Part shown: positions 41,172 to 50,274 of the stretch, in pieces
How positions within the stretch are numbered: the first letter of the stretch is position 1
Layout of the letters: each line of letters begins with the position of its first letter
Assembly (NCBI RefSeq): GCF_006912135.1
Contig: NZ_VIRS01000005.1
Location: 62,001-126,000 of the forward strand
Source: Cryptosporangium phraense
GTDB taxonomy: Bacteria; Actinomycetota; Actinomycetes; Mycobacteriales; Cryptosporangiaceae
Reading direction: 5' to 3'
DNA length: 64,000 bases
Made by a program: the position numbers and the translations under genes
The notes under the pieces: model-generated
The model's input: the letters and a program-made list of their open reading frames with translations, nothing else
Databases searched by the model: none
What the model was told of the DNA's origin: nothing

Positions 41172-42191
41172 ATGCGAGCGGTTCGCCACCACGCCCACGG
41201 CGGCCTCGACACCCTGGTCGTCGACGACGTCCCCATTCCCGAGCCCGGCCCCGGCGAGGCGCTGATCCGCGTCGAGGCCTGCTCGGTGAACTTCCTCGAC
41301 ATCCAGCAGCGACGCGGGCCGGCGCTGATCCCGGGCTTCCAGCTGCCGCACACCGCCGGCATGGACGTCGCCGGCGTGGTCGAGTCCGGCGACGGGATCG
41401 CGGCCGGCACGCGGGTCGTCGTCAACCCGGCCGTGCCCTGCGACGACTGCGAGACCTGCCGGTCGGGGCGGGACGGTCACTGCCCGGCCACGAAGGTCAT
41501 CGGCGGCACGATCCCCGGCGGCTACGCCGAGTACGTCGTCGTGCCGACCGCGAACCTGTACCCGGTGCCGGAGGGCCGGTCGCTGGTGGAGGCGGCCGTG
41601 GTCCCGACGGTCTGGATGACCGCCCACCACGCCCTGCACGTCACCGGCCGGGCCGCGTCCGGTGAGACCGTGCTGATCCACGCCGGCGGCAGCGGCGTCA
41701 GCACCGCGGCGATCCAGCTCGCCCGCGCGGCCGGCCTGCGCGTGATCTCGACGGTCAGCCGGCCGGAGAAGGCGGACTACGTCCGGACCATCGGGGCCGA
41801 CGTCGTCATCGACACGTCGAGCCAGGACATCGTGGGCACGGTCCGCGAGGCGACCGGCGGCCGGGGCGTCGACCTGGTGCTCGATCACGTCGGGCCGGCG
41901 ACCTGGGCGGCCGGCATCTTCAGCCTGGCCGCGCGCGGGCGGCTGGTGTTCTTCGGCAACACCACGGGTGACGTCGCCGAGACGAACCTCGTCTACGCGT
42001 ACCACTTCGGGCTGCAGCTGCTGGGCTCCGACCCGTACGACCGGTCCGAGTTCGCCCCGGTGCTCGACACGTACTGGAACGGCGACTTCGTCACGCCGAT
42101 CGACAGCGAGTTCCCGCTGGCCGACGCCCGGGCCGCCCAGGAACACCTGGAACTGCGGCGCGCCACCGGAAAGGTGGTGCTCCGCCCGTGA
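41172..42191 (+). CDS. zinc-type medium-chain dehydrogenase/reductase
   Basis: A 339-residue MDR enzyme. The N-terminal GroES-like domain has PGPGEALIRVEACSVNFLDIQ and HTAGMDVAGVVESG. A structural-zinc lobe CDDCETCRSGRDGHC (residues ~92-106) has all four cysteines. The nucleotide fold includes VLIHAGGSGVSTAAIQLARAAG and LVLDHVGPATWAAG. It oxidises an alcohol or reduces an enone/quinone with NADP. GGAG lies six bases before ATG 41172 (ATG 41169 is the alternative). The stop overlaps the methyltransferase GTG, the first join of a four-gene operon. Confidence 0.9.
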   Translation: MRAVRHHAHGGLDTLVVDDVPIPEPGPGEALIRVEACSVNFLDIQQRRGPALIPGFQLPHTAGMDVAGVVESGDGIAAGTRVVVNPAVPCDDCETCRSGRDGHCPATKVIGGTIPGGYAEYVVVPTANLYPVPEGRSLVEAAVVPTVWMTAHHALHVTGRAASGETVLIHAGGSGVSTAAIQLARAAGLRVISTVSRPEKADYVRTIGADVVIDTSSQDIVGTVREATGGRGVDLVLDHVGPATWAAGIFSLAARGRLVFFGNTTGDVAETNLVYAYHFGLQLLGSDPYDRSEFAPVLDTYWNGDFVTPIDSEFPLADARAAQEHLELRRATGKVVLRP

Positions 42192-43222
42192 CGAGCCCGG
42201 CCCCGGTGTGGGATCTGATCAACGGCTACGCCGCCTACTGGGCCTTACACGCGGCGATCGACCTCGGAGTGTTCGAGCGGCTGGCGGCCGGCCCCGCGAC
42301 CGCGGCGGAACTGGCCGAGTCGGCCGGCGTGCCCGACCCGGCCGACCTCGAGCTGCTGGCCCAGCTGCTGGCGGCCAAGGGCCTGCTCGAAACCGACGGC
42401 TCGCAGTGGACCAACACCGCGGCGGCGCAGCGGTTCCTGGTGCCCTCGTCGCCGGCCTCGATGGTCGGGCTGGTCCGGCACTCCCCCGGTCCGAAGGCGG
42501 GCTGGCCCGCGCTGGCCCACACCCTGCGCGCCGGCCGGCCGGCCGAGCCGATCCGCGAGGCGCTCGACGACCTCTATCCGGAGCTGGTCGCGGCCACCGC
42601 GGCCACCCAGGGCGCGGTCGCCCGGGGTGTCGCGGCCGAGCTCCGCGACCGGGGCCTCTGGGACGGCACCGGCCTGGTCGTCGACCTCGGCTGCGGCTCC
42701 GGCGCCTGGCTCGAGGGCTTGCTCGCCGCGGGCGCGCCCGCGGGCGCGCGGGTGCCCGCAGCCCGGGCGATCGGGGTCGATCTGCCGCACGTCGTGCCCG
42801 CGGCGCGCGACCGGCTCCCCGGCGACCGCGTCACGCTCCTCGGTGGCGACTACCTGCAGGTCGAGCTGCCGGCCGGGAAGGCGTCCGTCGTCGTGCTCGC
42901 GCACGTGTTGCGGGCCGAGGCGGCCCCGCGGGCCGAGGAACTCGTCCATCGCGCGCTGGACCTGCTCGCCGACGACGGCGTCCTGCTCGTCGCCGACTAC
43001 TTCCGTCCGCCGGACGGCGCCCCCACCCAGACCTATGTGGACGCCCCCCACGACCTGACGCTCGCGCTGACGATGCGGGCGTCGACGCTCGGCCGTGGCC
43101 TGACCGAACCGACGCTCGCCGCCTGGTGCGCGGCCCGCGGAGCTCACACCGTCGCCGTCGTCGAGCCCGTACCGCGCCAGCGCGTGCACCTCATCACCCG
43201 CTCCGGAGGCACCCATGGATAA
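42188..43222 (+). CDS. SAM-dependent O-methyltransferase (plant COMT-like class)
   Basis: A 344-residue two-domain methyltransferase. The N-terminal winged-helix dimerisation domain (residues ~1-95) includes WALHAAIDLGVFERLAAGPATAAELAESAG and LLAAKGLLETDGSQWTNT. The C-terminal Rossmann domain has the SAM loop LVVDLGCGSGAWLEGLLAAG, an AIGVDLPHVVPAAR acidic block and DDGVLLVADYFRPPDGAP. Members methylate hydroxyl groups of small aromatic or polyketide molecules. GTG 42188 overlaps the dehydrogenase stop by four bases; the end overlaps the amidohydrolase start by eight. Confidence 0.88.
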   Translation: MTSPAPVWDLINGYAAYWALHAAIDLGVFERLAAGPATAAELAESAGVPDPADLELLAQLLAAKGLLETDGSQWTNTAAAQRFLVPSSPASMVGLVRHSPGPKAGWPALAHTLRAGRPAEPIREALDDLYPELVAATAATQGAVARGVAAELRDRGLWDGTGLVVDLGCGSGAWLEGLLAAGAPAGARVPAARAIGVDLPHVVPAARDRLPGDRVTLLGGDYLQVELPAGKASVVVLAHVLRAEAAPRAEELVHRALDLLADDGVLLVADYFRPPDGAPTQTYVDAPHDLTLALTMRASTLGRGLTEPTLAAWCAARGAHTVAVVEPVPRQRVHLITRSGGTHG

Positions 43223-44600
43223 CGCCGACACGCTCATCGTCCACACGACCGTCGTCAGCATGAACGACGACCGGCAGGTGATCACCGACGCGGCGGTAGC
43301 GATCAAGGACGGCCTGATCGCCGCCGTCGGGAAGACGGCCGACGTCGAGGAGGCGTGGTCGGCGGGCGACGTGCTCGACGGACGCCGGTTCGTCGTGACG
43401 CCGGGCCTGATCAACACCCACGTGCACGCGACCGGCGAGCCGCTGACCCGCGGTTTCGTCCCGGACGACACCCCGTTCATCGAGAACGTGTTCGAGTGGC
43501 TGACGCCGATCCACACGTTCTACACCGAGGAGGACGAGCACATCTCGGCCCAGCTCGCGGCGCTCGAGATGCTCAAGTCGGGCACGACGACGTTCCTCGA
43601 GGCCGGCACGGTCCGCTTCATCGACCCGGTCGTCGAGGCCCTGGGCGAGATCGGTATCCGGGCCCGGGTCGGGCCCTGGGCCTGGGACCAGGTGCAGGAC
43701 TACGACGCGCTGAAAATGGACACCGACACCGCGATCGCCACGCTCGAGGACTCGATGAGCAGGCACGCGTCGAGCTACGACGGCCGCATCCAGGCCTGGC
43801 CGATCATCATCGGCCACACCTGCTGCAGCGACGAGCTGTGGAAGGCGGCCAAGGAGCTCTCGGTGCGGTACGACACCGGGTTGAGCTTCCACATGTCGCC
43901 GGCCGCGATGGACCCGGAGGGGTTCCTGGCGGCGTTCGGGCAGCGGCCGATGGTGCACCTGGCCGAGCTGGGCGTGCTGGGGCCGAACGTCATCCTCACC
44001 CACGCGGTGCACGTGGACGACGAGGAGATCGCGCTGCTGGCGTCGACCGGGACGAGCGTCTCGCACTGCCCGACGACCGCGCTGAAGGTCTCCTACGGCG
44101 TGACGCAGATCGGCAAGTTCCCGGAGATGGCCGCGGCCGGGGTGAACGTCGCGATCGGCACCGACGGCAACAACGCGTCGAACTACCACGACCTGATGCG
44201 GGCCACCTACCTGGTCGCGGGCCTGTTCAAGGACGCCAGGCGGGACGCGACGATGTTCCCGGCCGAGACCGCGTTCGCGATGGCCACCCGGAACGGCGCC
44301 CGGGGGCTGCAGGAGGCCGACCGGCTCGGCTCGATCGAGGTCGGCAAGCAGGCCGACCTGGTACTGCACGACACCGACCGGCCGGAGTGGCGTCCGCTGC
44401 ACAACGTCGCCAACCAGCTCGTGTGGTCCGCCGACGGGCGCGGCGTCCACACGGTCTTCGTCGGCGGACGACGCGTCGTCGAGAACTACCGCTGCACCAC
44501 GCTCGACGAGTTCGACCTGCTCGAGCGCGCGCAGCGCGCCGGTGACGGGATCCGTCGCCGGAGTGGGCTCCCCGACCGGGCCAAGTGGCCCACCATCTGA
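43215..44600 (+). CDS. TRZ/ATZ-type metal-dependent amidohydrolase
   Basis: A 461-residue TIM-barrel hydrolase. Metal ligands: GLINTHVHATGEPLTRGF (HxH), His in LSFHMSPAAM and in VILTHAVHVDDEEIALLA, and Asp in NVAIGTDGNNASNYHDLM. The N- and C-terminal beta-sandwich parts (TLIVHTTVVSMNDDRQVITD; IEVGKQADLVLHDTDRPEW) complete it. Relatives deaminate or dechlorinate N-heterocycles (atrazine chlorohydrolase, guanine or S-adenosylhomocysteine deaminases). It is the third gene of the operon; the substrate is unknown but probably a ring nitrogen compound. Confidence 0.92.
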   Translation: MDNADTLIVHTTVVSMNDDRQVITDAAVAIKDGLIAAVGKTADVEEAWSAGDVLDGRRFVVTPGLINTHVHATGEPLTRGFVPDDTPFIENVFEWLTPIHTFYTEEDEHISAQLAALEMLKSGTTTFLEAGTVRFIDPVVEALGEIGIRARVGPWAWDQVQDYDALKMDTDTAIATLEDSMSRHASSYDGRIQAWPIIIGHTCCSDELWKAAKELSVRYDTGLSFHMSPAAMDPEGFLAAFGQRPMVHLAELGVLGPNVILTHAVHVDDEEIALLASTGTSVSHCPTTALKVSYGVTQIGKFPEMAAAGVNVAIGTDGNNASNYHDLMRATYLVAGLFKDARRDATMFPAETAFAMATRNGARGLQEADRLGSIEVGKQADLVLHDTDRPEWRPLHNVANQLVWSADGRGVHTVFVGGRRVVENYRCTTLDEFDLLERAQRAGDGIRRRSGLPDRAKWPTI

Positions 44601-44618
44601 TTCGCGAAAGGATTCGTC

Positions 44619-45086
44619 ATGGCTGAACTGACCGAACCCCGCTGGACGCACGTCGCGCTGCCGGTGACCGACCTCGACCGGTCGATCGAGTTCTACACCA
44701 CGGTGACGCCGTTGGTGCTGGTCACCCGCAACGTCGACGACAACGGGCAGGGCGCCTGGCTGTCGAACAAGAACCAGGTCGACTCGCCGTTCGTGCTCGT
44801 GCTGGCCGAGTTCAAGCCCGAGATCGGGAAGAACTTCGGCATCGAGCCGGGGCAGAAGGCGACGACGCTGGCGCCGTTCGCGCACCTCGGCATCGAGCTG
44901 CCCCGGCGCGAGGACGTGGACGCGGTGGCCGAGAAGGCCCGCGCGGTCGGCGCGCTGGAGTGGGAGCCGCGGGACATGGCCGCGCACATCGGCTACATCT
45001 GCGCGGTGAAGGACCCGGACGGCAACACCGTCGAGTTCTCACACAACCAGAAGGTGTTCTCGACGATCACCGAGCTCTGGGGCTGA
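44619..45086 (+). CDS. VOC-family (glyoxalase/dioxygenase-fold) protein
   Basis: A 155-residue protein of two beta-alpha-beta-beta-beta units. Likely metal ligands are His in WTHVALPVTDLDRSIEFYTT, His in FAHLGIELP and Glu in PDGNTVEFSHNQ. Members include glyoxalase I, extradiol dioxygenases and resistance proteins; nothing here separates them. GAAAGGA precedes ATG 44619. It ends the operon of dehydrogenase, methyltransferase and amidohydrolase, and overlaps the convergent MarR remnant by 20 bases. Confidence 0.88.
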   Translation: MAELTEPRWTHVALPVTDLDRSIEFYTTVTPLVLVTRNVDDNGQGAWLSNKNQVDSPFVLVLAEFKPEIGKNFGIEPGQKATTLAPFAHLGIELPRREDVDAVAEKARAVGALEWEPRDMAAHIGYICAVKDPDGNTVEFSHNQKVFSTITELWG

Positions 45087-45474
45087 GCCCGGACGGGTCG
45101 AGGTCGGCGATCTCCTGCAGGAGGCTGCGCGCGACCTCGACCCGGGCGGGGTCGAACTGCGCGAAGGCACGGCGGCTGATGTCATCGACACGGTGGCGGA
45201 GGTGCTGGTAGCGGTCGGTTCCGGCCGGGGTCAGTTCGGCGGCGCCGTCGCTCAGGACGATCAGGCCGGCGCCGGCCAAGCCGGCGAACAACGCCTCGGC
45301 AGCCGGGGCGTCGAGGCCGTTGGTCGACAGCAGGTCGGTGAGGACGGTGAGCGGGAGGCGACCGCGCAGGCCCAGCGCGTTGAGCGTGAGCCACTCGGTC
45401 ATCCCGATGTTCTCGTCGGCCAGCAGGGTCTCGAGCGGTGCGGTGAGCGTGCGCTGGGCCAGCGCGAGCGCGCA
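45067..45474 (-). pseudogene. MarR-like regulator lacking its 5' end
   Basis: Coding similarity runs from ALAQRTLTAPLETLLADENIG through MTEWLTLNALGLRGRLPLTVL, LIVLSDGAAELTPAGTDRY and RRAFAQFDPARVEVARSLLQ to a stop at 45067. The conserved-looking N-terminal part begins at about 45470, where no in-frame start exists; the first ATG (45402) is roughly 24 residues inside the homology. The gene faces head to head with another MarR gene that also lacks its start, only ~20 bases away, with no room for promoters. It may still be translated as a shorter 111-residue protein. Confidence 0.6.
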
Positions 45475-45494
45475 TCGCGCCGGCGCACGCGCAC

Positions 45495-45797
45495 GTGATT
45501 CCGTTCGTGCCGGCGGAGGGGATCCAGATCGGACAGCTGGCCAAGCTCGCGAAGGTGCGCAAGCAGACGATGGCGCAGTCGGTAGAGCAGCTCGTCGCGT
45601 CGGGGTACGTGCGCCGGGGGCCGGACCCGAGCGACCGGCGGGCCAGCCTGATCTTCCTGACCGAGGCAGGGCGCGCGCTCGGGCCGACGTCTCTGGTGGC
45701 CGGGCGGAAGGTCGAGGAGGGCTGGGCGGAGGTGGTCGGGACGGAGGAGCTCGAGCAGGTCCGGCGGGCGCTGATTCGGCTGCTCGGCCTTACGTGA
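45495..45797 (+). pseudogene. MarR-family regulator lacking its N-terminal helices
   Basis: From GTG 45495 the frame gives 100 residues that begin directly in the winged helix: EGIQIGQLAKLAKVRKQTMAQSVEQLV, SGYVRRGPDPSDRRASLIFLTEAGR. The 35-45 residues of dimerisation helices that normally precede this are missing; the frame upstream is closed by TGA about 50 bases earlier. AHAHVIPFVP at the junction looks like the tail of the missing helix. Read with the opposing truncated gene, this suggests a deletion through a divergent promoter region. Confidence 0.6.
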
Positions 45798-46278
45798 GGG
45801 AGCGCTCCGGGGCGGGAGCCCGCCGGAGCAGGGCGCCGGCCGCCGCGATAGCGGCGCCGAGGACAAAGCCCTCGGCGCTCACCAGGCCGTGACCGTTGGC
45901 TTGGACGAACCAGAGCGTCAGGCCGGCGAGAGGCACCGCCAGCGCGAGCAGGCGCCGCCGGGTGGTCGTCGGGGTGAGCAGCAGGGCGCCGGCCAGCGCG
46001 AGCACGATCGCGGCCGTGACCAGGTTGAACGCAACGCCGACGAACCCGCCGTTCTGCAGGAACACGGCGGTGAACGGACGCCACCACCCCACCTTCGCCG
46101 GATCGTCGGCCAGCGCCGCGAACGCGCCGTCCCAGCTCGCCTGCAACACCAGGCCGGCCACCAGCGCCATGGTGCCGACGATGGCCAGCCAGGGCACCCG
46201 CCGAGGCCCGGTGACGAGCAGGTTCCCGGCTCTGACCAGCAGGATCAGCAGGGCCGCGGTGGTCAGGTCGTAAACGAT
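45790..46278 (-). pseudogene. small integral membrane protein, start codon missing
   Basis: A hydrophobic protein with about five membrane segments. From GTG 46197 it is 135 residues (VPWLAIVGTMALVAGLVLQA; GGFVGVAFNLVTAAIVLALAGALL; VSAEGFVLGAAIAAAGALL). The same frame continues upstream as VYDLTTAALLILLVRAGNLL, an evident first membrane helix, back to ~46278, but there is no start codon there. The 5' end abuts the TetR fragment head to head. It may work from GTG 46197 without the first helix. Family unknown. Confidence 0.55.
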
Positions 46279-46726
46279 CGCAGCCGGAACCGCCGCGCTG
46301 GCCGCACTCCTGCCGGACGCGCCCTGGGAACAGCGGGTCGGCGCGCAGCTCGAGGCACTGCGTCAGAGCCTCCGCGCCCGGACCGGCGCCCCGGCGCTGC
46401 TGGCGGCCAGCCCGGCGCTGCTCAGCCCGGCCGCGCTGGCGCTGATGGAGCGACTCCAGCGGACGCTGGACGCGGCCGGAGTAGCGCCGGCCGAGCGCGC
46501 GGTCGCCGCCGACACGCTGCTGAGCTACGTCACCGGGTTCGTCCTGCAGGAGCAGAGCGACTCGGCCACACCCGTCGACGCCGAGCGCGCGGCCGACCTG
46601 GCGGCCCGCTACCCGCTGACCGTCGCCGGAGATCCCGACCCGGACGCGATGTTCGGTACCAGCCTCCGCCTGCTCTACGCCGGCATCGCCACGTTGATCC
46701 GAGCCCCGGACCCCACCCGACGCTGA
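46274..46726 (+). pseudogene. C-terminal fragment of a TetR regulator
   Basis: The frame opens after TAA 46271-46273 and reads TAALAALLPDAPWEQRVGAQ, LEALRQSLRARTGAPALLAASPALLSPAALAL, AADTLLSYVTGFVLQEQ, typical of the tetracycline-repressor-class C-terminal domain (TetR_C_1). The DNA-binding N-terminal half is absent and the first ATG (46445) is deep in the domain. The lost sequence would lie where the membrane protein's missing start also should be. Confidence 0.65.
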
Positions 46727-46761
46727 CCCGTCGCCCCTCCCGCTCGACGTCCCCCGGCGGT

Positions 46762-46777
46762 GCCCCGACGACGGGGC
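46762..46777. terminator. hairpin between the TetR fragment and the aldolase
   Basis: GCCCCG pairs with CGGGGC around ACGA, located between the convergent stops at 46726 and 46793. Confidence 0.5.
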
Positions 46778-46792
46778 GGCGTGGCGCGTCGG

Positions 46793-47800
46793 TCAGTTCG
46801 TTGCCGTGAGGTCCAGGGCGATGTCGACGATCATGTCCTCCTGGCCTCCGACCAACCCGCGCCGCCCCGCTTCGACCAGGACCTGGCGCGTATCGAGCCC
46901 GTACTCCACCGCGGCCCGTTCGGCGTGCCGGAGGAAGCTGGAGTACACCCCCGCGTACCCCAGCGTCAGCGTCTCGCGGTCGACGCGCACCGGGCGGTCC
47001 TGCAGCGGTCGCACGATGTCGTCGGCCGCGTCCTGGAGCGCGAACAGGTCGCAGCGATGCTCCCAGCCCTGCAGGTCCGCGACCGCCACGAACGCCTCGA
47101 TCGGGCAGTTGCCCGCCCCGGCGCCCTGGCCGGCCAGCGACGCGTCGACCCGGTACGCGCCCTCCTCGACGGCGACGACCGAGTTCGCGACCGACAGCGA
47201 CAGGTTCTCGTGCGCGTGGATGCCGATCTGGGTCTCGGGACGCAGCACGGCCCGGTACGCGCGCACCCGGTCGCGCACGTCGTTCATCGTCAACCGGCCG
47301 CCGGAGTCGGTGACGTAGACGCAGTGCGCCCCGGCCTTCTCCATGATCAGCGCCTGCTGGGCGAGCTCGGCCGGCGGGGCCAGATGCGACATCATCAGGA
47401 ACCCGGACACGTCCAGACCCAGCTCGCGCGCGGTCTCGATGTGCTGGTTCGCGATGTCGGCCTCGGTCGCGTGGGTGGCGATCCGCACCGAGCGGACGCC
47501 CAGGTCGTAGGCCCTGCGCAGGTCGTCGATCGTGCCGATGCCGGGGAGCAGCAGGGTCGTCAGCACCGCATCGCGAACCACCGACGCGGCCGCGGCGATC
47601 CACTCCCAGTCGGTGTTGCTGCCCGGCCCGTAGGTGAGGCTGGCCCCGGACAGGCCGTCGCCGTGCGCGACCTCGATCGCGTCGACACCGGCCGCGTCGA
47701 GGGCGGCCGCCACCGACGCCACGCGGGCCGGGTCCAGCCGGTGCCGGATGGCGTGCATCCCGTCCCGGAGCGTGACGTCCTGGAGGTAGAGCCCGGTCAT
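46793..47800 (-). CDS. 4-hydroxy-2-oxovalerate aldolase
   Basis: A 335-residue class II aldolase splitting 4-hydroxy-2-oxovalerate into pyruvate and acetaldehyde. [18 protein letters not shown] (metal Asp and catalytic His), [35 protein letters not shown] and [16 protein letters not shown] (two metal His) are the DmpG/BphI/HsaF motifs. ATG 47800 overlaps the dehydrogenase stop (ATGA), and the two proteins form a channelled complex in known systems. Third gene of the lower meta-cleavage operon. Confidence 0.96.
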   Translation of the reverse strand: MTGLYLQDVTLRDGMHAIRHRLDPARVASVAAALDAAGVDAIEVAHGDGLSGASLTYGPGSNTDWEWIAAAASVVRDAVLTTLLLPGIGTIDDLRRAYDLGVRSVRIATHATEADIANQHIETARELGLDVSGFLMMSHLAPPAELAQQALIMEKAGAHCVYVTDSGGRLTMNDVRDRVRAYRAVLRPETQIGIHAHENLSLSVANSVVAVEEGAYRVDASLAGQGAGAGNCPIEAFVAVADLQGWEHRCDLFALQDAADDIVRPLQDRPVRVDRETLTLGYAGVYSSFLRHAERAAVEYGLDTRQVLVEAGRRGLVGGQEDMIVDIALDLTATN

Positions 47801-48696
47801 CGGATCGTCTCCGCGGTCCGGAGCGCGGCCGAGGTCATGATGTCGAGGTTCCCGGCGTACGCCGGCAGGTAGTGCGCGGCCCCCTCGACCTCGAGGAACG
47901 TCGACACCTGCCAGGCCGGCTCGGCGTCGCCGACCAGCGTCTCGAGGCCGGAGTCGGCCGGCCTGATCTGTACCGCCTGCTTCAGCCGGTATCCCGGCAC
48001 GTACTGGGCGACCTCGGCCACCATCGCCTCGATCGAGGCCCGGATCTGGTCCGGGTCCGCGTCCGCGGTCAGGCAGAGGACCGTGTCGCGCATGATCATC
48101 GGCGGCTCGGCCGGGTTGAGGACGATGATGGCCTTCCCCCGGTCGGCTCCGCCGACCTGTTCGATGGCGTGCGACGTCGTCCCGGTGAACTCGTCGATGT
48201 TCGCCCGCGTCCCCGGTCCGGCCGACTTGGACGCCATGGACGCCACGATCTCGGCGTAGTGGACGTGGGCGACCCGGGACACCGCGGCGACGATCGGGAT
48301 CGTGGCCTGCCCGCCACACGTCACCATGTTGACGTTGCGCGCGCCGGCGTGCTGGTCGAGGTTGACCGCGGGCACGACGAACGGGCCGATCGCGGCCGGC
48401 GTCAGATCGATGAGGACCTTGCCGTACGGGGCCAGCGCCGCCGCGTTCGCGGTGTGCGCCCGGGCCGAGGTGGCGTCGAAGACGACGTCGATCTCGTCGA
48501 AGTTCGGCAGGCCGATGAGCCCGTCGACGCCGTCGGCGGTCCAGGGGATCCCCAGCCGGCGCGCGCGGGCCAGGCCGTCGGACTCCGGGTCGATGCCGAC
48601 GAGCGCACCCATCTCCAGCTTCTCGGAGACCCGGAGGACCTTGAGCATGAGGTCGGAGCCGATGTTGCCCGAGCCGATGATCGCGACCGTGGTCAT
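47797..48696 (-). CDS. acetaldehyde dehydrogenase (acylating)
   Basis: A 299-residue enzyme converting acetaldehyde, NAD and CoA to acetyl-CoA. NAD loop [19 protein letters not shown] (residues ~4-22), [11 protein letters not shown], the catalytic Cys in [14 protein letters not shown], and [19 protein letters not shown] match DmpF/BphJ/HsaG. It is translationally coupled to both neighbours (ATGA on each side), in the order hydratase, dehydrogenase, aldolase. Confidence 0.97.
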   Translation of the reverse strand: MTTVAIIGSGNIGSDLMLKVLRVSEKLEMGALVGIDPESDGLARARRLGIPWTADGVDGLIGLPNFDEIDVVFDATSARAHTANAAALAPYGKVLIDLTPAAIGPFVVPAVNLDQHAGARNVNMVTCGGQATIPIVAAVSRVAHVHYAEIVASMASKSAGPGTRANIDEFTGTTSHAIEQVGGADRGKAIIVLNPAEPPMIMRDTVLCLTADADPDQIRASIEAMVAEVAQYVPGYRLKQAVQIRPADSGLETLVGDAEPAWQVSTFLEVEGAAHYLPAYAGNLDIMTSAALRTAETIR

Positions 48697-49499
48697 CGCG
48701 CCGTCCCTCCGGAGAAGCGGGCCTCGACGGTGCCGAGCCCGGTGAGCGAGGCGGTGAAGTGCGCGCCCGGCGTGACCGGCACCATCGGGCCGAGCGCGCC
48801 GGAGAGGATCACCTCGCCGGCCCGCAGCGGCGCGCCGTACTCGCGGGCCGTGCGGGCGAGCCAGACCAGCGCGGTCACCGGGTCGCCGAGGCAGGCGGCG
48901 CCCGAGCCGGTGCTGACGATCTGGCCGTCGCGTTCCAGCGTCATCGTCACGTCGCGGAGGTCCCGGTTCCCCAGCCGCCCGGTCGACGCGCCGAGCACGT
49001 ACAGGCCGCTGGACGCGTTGTCGGCCACCGTGTCGACGATCGTGATGTCCCACCCGGCGATCCGGCTGTCCACGATCTCCAGCGCCGGCACCACGTCGCT
49101 GACCGCCGCTCGGGCGACGTCGGGCCGGACGTCGTCGGTATCGAGATCGGCGCCGAGGATGAACGCGACCTCGGCCTCGATCCGCGGTTGCAGGAGCCGG
49201 TCGATCTCGACCGGACGGTCGGGAGGGCAGGACAGGTCGTCGAAGAGGACGCCGAAGTCCGGCTGGTCGACGCCGAGCTGGGCCTGGACCGCGGGCGAGG
49301 TCAGGCCGATCTTGCGGCCGACGATCCGCCGGCCCTGGGCGAGGCGGCCCTCGGTGAGCAGCGTCTGCACCGCGTAGCCGGTGGCGATCGACGAGTCCGG
49401 CAGCAGATCCCGGACCGGGGCGCACGGAGTTCGGGTTTCCTGGCTGTGTCGCAGCAGGTCAGCCGCCTGGTGGATCGCTGTCGACAACGTCGAGGTCAT
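48693..49499 (-). CDS. 2-keto-4-pentenoate hydratase
   Basis: A 268-residue member of the MhpD/HsaE branch of the FAH superfamily, adding water to 2-hydroxypenta-2,4-dienoate. [47 protein letters not shown] (metal Glu pair), [14 protein letters not shown] and [10 protein letters not shown] are characteristic. ATG 49499 starts the operon; the IclR regulator reads the other way 49 bases later. No ring-cleavage dioxygenase or C-C hydrolase is present, so the aromatic or steroid source is not encoded here. Confidence 0.95.
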   Translation of the reverse strand: MTSTLSTAIHQAADLLRHSQETRTPCAPVRDLLPDSSIATGYAVQTLLTEGRLAQGRRIVGRKIGLTSPAVQAQLGVDQPDFGVLFDDLSCPPDRPVEIDRLLQPRIEAEVAFILGADLDTDDVRPDVARAAVSDVVPALEIVDSRIAGWDITIVDTVADNASSGLYVLGASTGRLGNRDLRDVTMTLERDGQIVSTGSGAACLGDPVTALVWLARTAREYGAPLRAGEVILSGALGPMVPVTPGAHFTASLTGLGTVEARFSGGTAR

Positions 49500-49543
49500 G
49501 ACCTGGACTGTGGCACCCGTAGGCGCCGACGGTGCAACACTTC

Positions 49544-49560
49544 GTTCCGTGGGACGGAAC
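49544..49560. promoter_or_regulatory. IclR-type operator palindrome
   Basis: GTTCCGT-ggg-ACGGAAC, perfect seven-base arms, lies in the divergent gap between the hydratase and the IclR regulator. It overlaps the GTG (49549) proposed for the regulator; if it is the operator, ATG 49561 directly after it may be the true start. Confidence 0.6.
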
Positions 49561-50274
49561 ATGCTGGAGCGGAGTTTCGCGATCCTCGGCGCGTTCCAGG
49601 CCGGCGACGGCGAGCTCACGCTGGCCGAGCTGAGCCGCCGGACCGGGCTGCCGAAGGCCACCGCGCACCGGCTGCTGGGCGAGTTGGAGACGCTCGGCGC
49701 GGTGGAGCGCACGCCCGGCGGGGTGCGGCTGGGGCTGCGGTTGTTCGAGCTCGGTCAGCTCGTCCCCCGGCCGCGCGACCTGCTGGACGTGGCCGCGCCG
49801 TTCCTGTCGGACCTGCGGGAGGCGACGCACCAGACCGTGCACCTGGCCGTGCTCGACGGGGTCGAGGTCGTGTACGTGCAGAAGCTCGGCGGGCACCGGG
49901 GGCCGGAGATTCCGTCGCGGCTGGGCGGGCGGATGCCGGCGTACTGCACGGCGGTGGGCAAGGCGTTGCTCGCCTTTGCGGTTCCGGGCGTGGTGGACGT
50001 CGTGCTGGGCGGCTCGCTGCCCCGCCGGACACCGCGGACCGTGGTGGCGCCGGGGCTGATCCGGGCCGAGCTGGCGTCGGTGCGGCGGCGCGGGGTCGCC
50101 GAGGAGCACGAGGAGTCGGCGGCCGGGATCGCGTGCGTGGCCGCGCCGGTGCTGTCCCCGGGCGGGACGGCCGTGGCCGCGGTGTCGATCACCGGCTGGG
50201 CCGGGCGGCTGGACGTCCGGCGGCTGGCGCCGACCGTGCGAGCGGCCGCGCTCGGCGTCGGCCGCCTGCTCTAA
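49549..50274 (+). CDS. IclR-family transcriptional regulator
   Basis: A 241-residue regulator. The winged helix covers residues ~4-60 (MLERSFAILGAFQAGDGELTLAELSRRTGLPKATAHRLLGEL). The ligand domain has HLAVLDGVEVVYVQKLGGHRGP, LGGRMPAYCTAVGKALLAFA and ESAAGIACVAAPVLSPGGTAVAAVSITG. It is divergent from the hydratase-dehydrogenase-aldolase operon and probably controls it in response to an aromatic intermediate. GTG 49549 and ATG 49561 are both possible starts. The stop overlaps the end of the convergent TetR gene by four bases. Confidence 0.92.
   Translation: MGRNMLERSFAILGAFQAGDGELTLAELSRRTGLPKATAHRLLGELETLGAVERTPGGVRLGLRLFELGQLVPRPRDLLDVAAPFLSDLREATHQTVHLAVLDGVEVVYVQKLGGHRGPEIPSRLGGRMPAYCTAVGKALLAFAVPGVVDVVLGGSLPRRTPRTVVAPGLIRAELASVRRRGVAEEHEESAAGIACVAAPVLSPGGTAVAAVSITGWAGRLDVRRLAPTVRAAALGVGRLL

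Noticed and set aside
43194-44987. 597-residue minus-strand frame opposite the amidohydrolase and VOC genes
   Set aside because: Antisense to two genes with metal-ligand motifs; no recognisable domain.
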